DNA from: Ferruginibacter sp.
Lineage (GTDB): Bacteria > Bacteroidota > Bacteroidia > Chitinophagales > Chitinophagaceae
NCBI GenBank assembly: GCA_017983695.1
Contig: JAGOAX010000001.1
Span: forward strand, 310,001 to 374,000
Length of the DNA: 64,000 nt
Direction: 5' to 3'
Shown here: positions 61,659 to 64,000 of the stretch, in pieces
Layout of the letters: each line of letters starts with the position of its first letter
Numbering within the stretch: position 1 is the first letter of the stretch
The notes under the pieces: generated by a model
What the model was told of the DNA's origin: nothing
Seen by the model: only the letters and a program-made list of their open reading frames with translations
Databases searched by the model: none
Program-made: the position numbers and the translations under genes

Positions 61659-62654
61659 TTAGTGATGAGGTCTCTGCCTTTTTTTCTTTCTTCTTTTTTT
61701 AAGTAATTCAGGACTCAGCTGATCAGCAATTTTCTCCGGTTCAATTAAGGGAAAGATTAAATCGGTTACTTTCTTTTGCAGGTCAATAACAGGAGATTGA
61801 TTTTGTTTTTTTAATCCTATTTGTTGAGGTAACGAAGGAGAAATTTTGTCGGTATTTCTTTCTTGCTTTTGAAATTCTTCTTGTTGAATATTTTCGTGTT
61901 TATATATGTTCGCCGGATTTTGTTTAAGCGCTAATATTTTTTCAATTTTCATTAAAGAGAAACCGACTTCACTACCTTTTATTTTTACTTTTTTATCGTC
62001 AATAAAAGAAATACCCCGGGCTTTCAAAACCCGGTATCCGAGTGCCTTCATCACTTGCTCAAATTGCTGATAATTGCTTACCTCTTGTAATGTCCTCTGA
62101 ATACTATTCTTTAGTTTTTCTTTTCGCTCATCCTGCCGGGGAATTTGCCGCTGCTCTTTAGGCAAAAATTTTCTGGGACTGAGGACTTTTGTAAGGTTAA
62201 ATTTCAATTCCATTCTGCGGCAATAAGACGCTATTTTTTGAAAGTTGTTACTATCGCTGACCGTTCGTTTATCAAAGCCAATTCTGTTAGCCACAATATG
62301 CAAATGCTGGTGGCCGGTATCCTTATGGTGAATAGCTACAAATTGGTTATTTTCAAAACCCATATCGGTTGCACAATCCTGACACATTTCAATCAGCTTT
62401 TCTTTAGGCAATTCCTCTCCCGGCGCAAGGCTAAGTGTAATGTGTAAAACAGGTTTTGAAAGCTTGGGATTTAGCTGTCTTACTTCATTAAATTGCTGTA
62501 TCAATTCCTTCTGATTTCCATAGCATTGATTAAAGAGCAAAATCTCCGCTCTATCTTTCATTACCTGCTCTTTTTTGGGGTCTTGCAGCTTATCATTCAG
62601 GCAATACAATAAACAGCCTTTAAAGGATTTTCCTATGGTTATTTTTCCAATCAT
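61659..62654 (-). CDS. Relaxase/mobilization nuclease (MobA/VirD2 type)
   Basis: A 331-residue relaxase. The N-terminus MIGKITIGKSFKGCLLYCLN is typical of the Bacteroidota MobA/BmgA group. VLHITLSLAPGEELPKEKL leads to the three-His metal site FVAIHHKDTGHQHLHIVANR. The C-terminal part is basic and Gln/Lys-rich, ending in KKRRKKKRQRPHH. The relaxase nicks oriT and leads the DNA strand through a conjugation channel supplied by another element. It overlaps mobC by four bases (ATGA). Confidence 0.92.
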   Translation of the reverse strand: MIGKITIGKSFKGCLLYCLNDKLQDPKKEQVMKDRAEILLFNQCYGNQKELIQQFNEVRQLNPKLSKPVLHITLSLAPGEELPKEKLIEMCQDCATDMGFENNQFVAIHHKDTGHQHLHIVANRIGFDKRTVSDSNNFQKIASYCRRMELKFNLTKVLSPRKFLPKEQRQIPRQDERKEKLKNSIQRTLQEVSNYQQFEQVMKALGYRVLKARGISFIDDKKVKIKGSEVGFSLMKIEKILALKQNPANIYKHENIQQEEFQKQERNTDKISPSLPQQIGLKKQNQSPVIDLQKKVTDLIFPLIEPEKIADQLSPELLKKRRKKKRQRPHH

Positions 62655-63031
62655 TTCAGGTAATTTTTTATTGCTTCAGCAAGCCTTTTTAAATCCCTGG
62701 ATTGCACTTCTAAACCTGCTCTTTCCAGTGCATCTAATTGTTCAATTCCATTTCTTTTTTTGGCGATTTGATTGAGGTTTGCAGCGAGGTGATTCAGCGT
62801 TCCGGTAAGCTGCAAAACTTCTTGAGGGAGTGCTTTTATTTTGCTGACAGCCTGTCCTTTCAATCCGGATTCTCTTAAATATTCTGATACCGTTAACCCT
62901 AACATTTTTGCTTTCTCCTGCAGCAAAGTTTTTTCAATGAGAGTACATTTTACTCCTATGAAATGATCTTGCTTGACCTCCTTTATTGGCCGTCCGCCTT
63001 TATTTTTTATTCTCACTGCTACTGTTTCCAT
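62651..63031 (-). CDS. mobC: MobC-family relaxosome accessory protein
   Basis: A 126-residue protein: VAVRIKNKGGRPIKEVKQDH, then IGVKCTLIEKTLLQEKAKML and LTVSEYLRESGLKG form a ribbon-helix-helix-like DNA-binding part. QLTGTLNHLAANLNQIAKKRN is the MobC signature. It assists strand opening at oriT for the relaxase encoded directly downstream. Confidence 0.9.
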   Translation of the reverse strand: METVAVRIKNKGGRPIKEVKQDHFIGVKCTLIEKTLLQEKAKMLGLTVSEYLRESGLKGQAVSKIKALPQEVLQLTGTLNHLAANLNQIAKKRNGIEQLDALERAGLEVQSRDLKRLAEAIKNYLK

Positions 63032-63070
63032 CTCTCACAATTTTCTGGTGTCTGCGGCAATACTTTTTGA

Positions 63071-63133
63071 ATCCCGACCCCAAGGCGGGATGAGAAAAGC
63101 CAGCGTTTCGGTTTAACCGAAACATAGCTGGCT
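63071..63133. repeat. Two adjacent inverted repeats between mobC and the primase (candidate oriT)
   Basis: ATCCCG-N9-CGGGAT (63071-63091) is followed by a larger hairpin (63098-63133). The larger one has inner arms GTTTCGGTT / AACCGAAAC around one T and outer arms AGCCAGC / GCTGGCT. Hairpins just upstream of mobC-relaxase genes are where oriT usually lies. A terminator for the primase gene is the alternative, although no U-tract follows on the minus strand. Confidence 0.5.
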
Positions 63134-63141
63134 ACTGAAAT

Positions 63142-64000
63142 TTAAAAGTGTCTTCCCCTTCGCTGGCTCTGTTTATGTCGTGGTTCCTGTTGTTTAATCA
63201 AATACTCGTTTAAATCTTTATACTTTTTGTAGTCATGGCTTTGATCAATGTATTTTTTTGACCATTGCAATGCCTGCTGAGTAAACTTTATTCCCGCAGA
63301 ATCCCTGTCTAAAAAAAGATGAATCTGCCCGTGCTGTTCCATTCTATCCCTTTCCTTTTGAAAGAAGGATAAAGAATTAAGGATAAGAAAATTTGTCAGC
63401 GGTAAAATGTTTTCTTTATTCATTGCCTGGTGAGTCAGGAAATTAAAGAAGCCTTCAAAAACATTTAGCTGTTCTTTATTGTAGTCAAAAAAAGTTACTT
63501 CTTTTGGGGAGCTGCTGCCCTTAAAATCGGCACTCCTTAATTCGTATCCTCCGGCATTATTTTGAAAACCAATTACTGTTCTGATTTTTCCGTATAAAAG
63601 GAAGTCAATTTCTTTACAAAATTTCTCCGCTATGGCTAAAGGGATTTGCCTTTTTTCTAAGTATTTTAAAAGCGATATTTCTGCCAGTGGTCTCGCCTCC
63701 AGTACAATAATTTTGCCCTCACTAGGAGTCTCTTTTTTTTCATCAGCAGAGGAAGGTGCAGAGGCTGGCAAATTGTGTGTTGGAGAATGCTGGTGAAAAA
63801 AAGAAATAGGTGTGTTTTGATATTGCGATAAATGCTGCAATAAATCGCTTATAGTGCAATTAAAATAAAGTATTCCGAAATCTATCAGATTTCCACCCTT
63901 TCCAATACCGTGATCATACCATGCATTAAGGCTACGGTTTACTTTAAAAGACGGTGTTTTCTCTTCCCTTAATGGCGATAGATACCAATAGTCTTTATTA
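63142..64000 (-). CDS. CHC2/toprim DNA primase of the mobile element, 5' end outside window
   Basis: The frame is open from 63999 to 63142 (about 285 residues visible). The N-terminal visible part (YWYLSPLREEKTPSFKVN, then AWYDHGIGKGGNLIDFG) is the C-terminal half of a CHC2 zinc-finger primase domain. An S/P-rich linker follows. The toprim-like part has TFFDYNKEQLNVFEGFFNFL, with Glu in VFEG, and IHLFLDRDSAGIKF, the DxD pair. Such primases are regular members of Bacteroidota mobilizable and conjugative elements. The zinc ligands lie beyond the window. Confidence 0.9.
   Translation of the reverse strand, partial: NKDYWYLSPLREEKTPSFKVNRSLNAWYDHGIGKGGNLIDFGILYFNCTISDLLQHLSQYQNTPISFFHQHSPTHNLPASAPSSADEKKETPSEGKIIVLEARPLAEISLLKYLEKRQIPLAIAEKFCKEIDFLLYGKIRTVIGFQNNAGGYELRSADFKGSSSPKEVTFFDYNKEQLNVFEGFFNFLTHQAMNKENILPLTNFLILNSLSFFQKERDRMEQHGQIHLFLDRDSAGIKFTQQALQWSKKYIDQSHDYKKYKDLNEYLIKQQEPRHKQSQRRGRHF

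Larger units (their letters stand above)
28036..64000. mobile_element. Putative integrative mobilizable element with denitrification/NO cargo (right end outside window)
   Basis: Its left end has a large serine recombinase facing a tRNA-Gln. Its right visible part has a relaxase, MobC, a coiled-coil membrane protein and a CHC2/toprim primase. Between them are nirK, two NO reductases, a cbb3 operon and NO-repair genes. That all of this is one element is inference. It could instead be several nested insertions, with the mobilization module belonging to a different element that starts near 61 kb. Confidence 0.45.

Noticed and set aside
28036..64000. A second copy of the tRNA-Gln 3' end (attR)
   Set aside because: I looked for the TTCGAATCCTAGTAACCC segment in both orientations through the island and saw none; the right end is probably outside the window.
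1..64000. CRISPR arrays, rRNA genes, complete insertion sequences
   Set aside because: No regularly spaced repeats, no 16S/23S/5S segments and no transposase frame were seen.

Overview
The window is AT-rich DNA from a member of the Bacteroidota, most likely the Chitinophagaceae. The evidence is a PorU/PorV-type pair of the type IX secretion system (a Bacteroidota-only machine), several TAnnTTTG promoter boxes (the Bacteroidota -7 element), a bS21 gene with a strong Shine-Dalgarno sequence in a genome where most starts lack one, and Bacteroidota-type mobilization genes. The genus cannot be fixed from the sequence alone.

Bases 1-27,960 look like core chromosome. In order they hold: a partial xerC-like recombinase and rpsU; riboflavin synthase; a six-gene minus-strand surface-glycan/lipid-glycosylation operon (GT-C-like membrane proteins, a GT2 polyprenyl-phosphate glycosyltransferase, a methyltransferase and a WecE-type sugar aminotransferase); the HscA chaperone; porU2-porV2; tyrS; an SGNH hydrolase; a cyanophycin block (cphB, a Tat-exported class V aminotransferase-like protein, cphA); and a prenyl-lipid block. 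The prenyl-lipid block has a homogentisate-prenyltransferase-like UbiA protein, a methyltransferase, and a fused phytol-kinase/phytyl-phosphate-kinase-like protein.

An intact tRNA-Gln (27,965-28,035) marks the edge of the second part. A large serine recombinase reads out of the right-hand DNA through the complement of this tRNA into host sequence, so an element appears to have inserted at its 3' end. The window ends (61,078-64,000+) in a mobilization module: relaxase, MobC, CHC2/toprim primase, and paired hairpins that could be an oriT. I infer that everything from about 28,036 to beyond the window end is one integrative, mobilizable element or nested elements; the far end is not visible.

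The cargo is a nitrogen-oxide respiration and NO-defence island. It has: a seven-gene repair/detoxification operon (Ric di-iron protein, hemerythrin, lipoprotein, DUF2249 protein, NnrS/CcoN-like membrane protein, SufT-like protein, Rrf2 regulator); nirK with a NirV-like protein and SCO; an orphan histidine kinase; a quinol NO reductase and a divergent norC-norB pair; queD; a second Rrf2; a Crp/Fnr regulator; a cbb3 oxidase operon that also encodes a truncated hemoglobin and a ferredoxin, with a third Rrf2 upstream; and a frameshifted CLC channel. Nitrite could be reduced to NO (NirK) and then to N2O (qNor, NorCB). No nosZ or nitrate reductase is present in the window.

Two things stand out. 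First, a 28-bp palindromic operator (TAATwwArGw-N8-wCyTwwATTA) sits in the promoters of the ric operon, the divergent NO reductases, rrf2-3 and the ccoN gap, at constrained positions relative to TAnnTTTG boxes; it looks like the site of one or more of the three Fe-S Rrf2 regulators. Second, a five-gene run beside qNor encodes a nitronate-monooxygenase-like flavoprotein with an unfamiliar C-terminal region, a flavin split-barrel protein, a hotdog thioesterase, a GNAT-like protein and a Cys-rich DGC protein. I know of no described function for this set.
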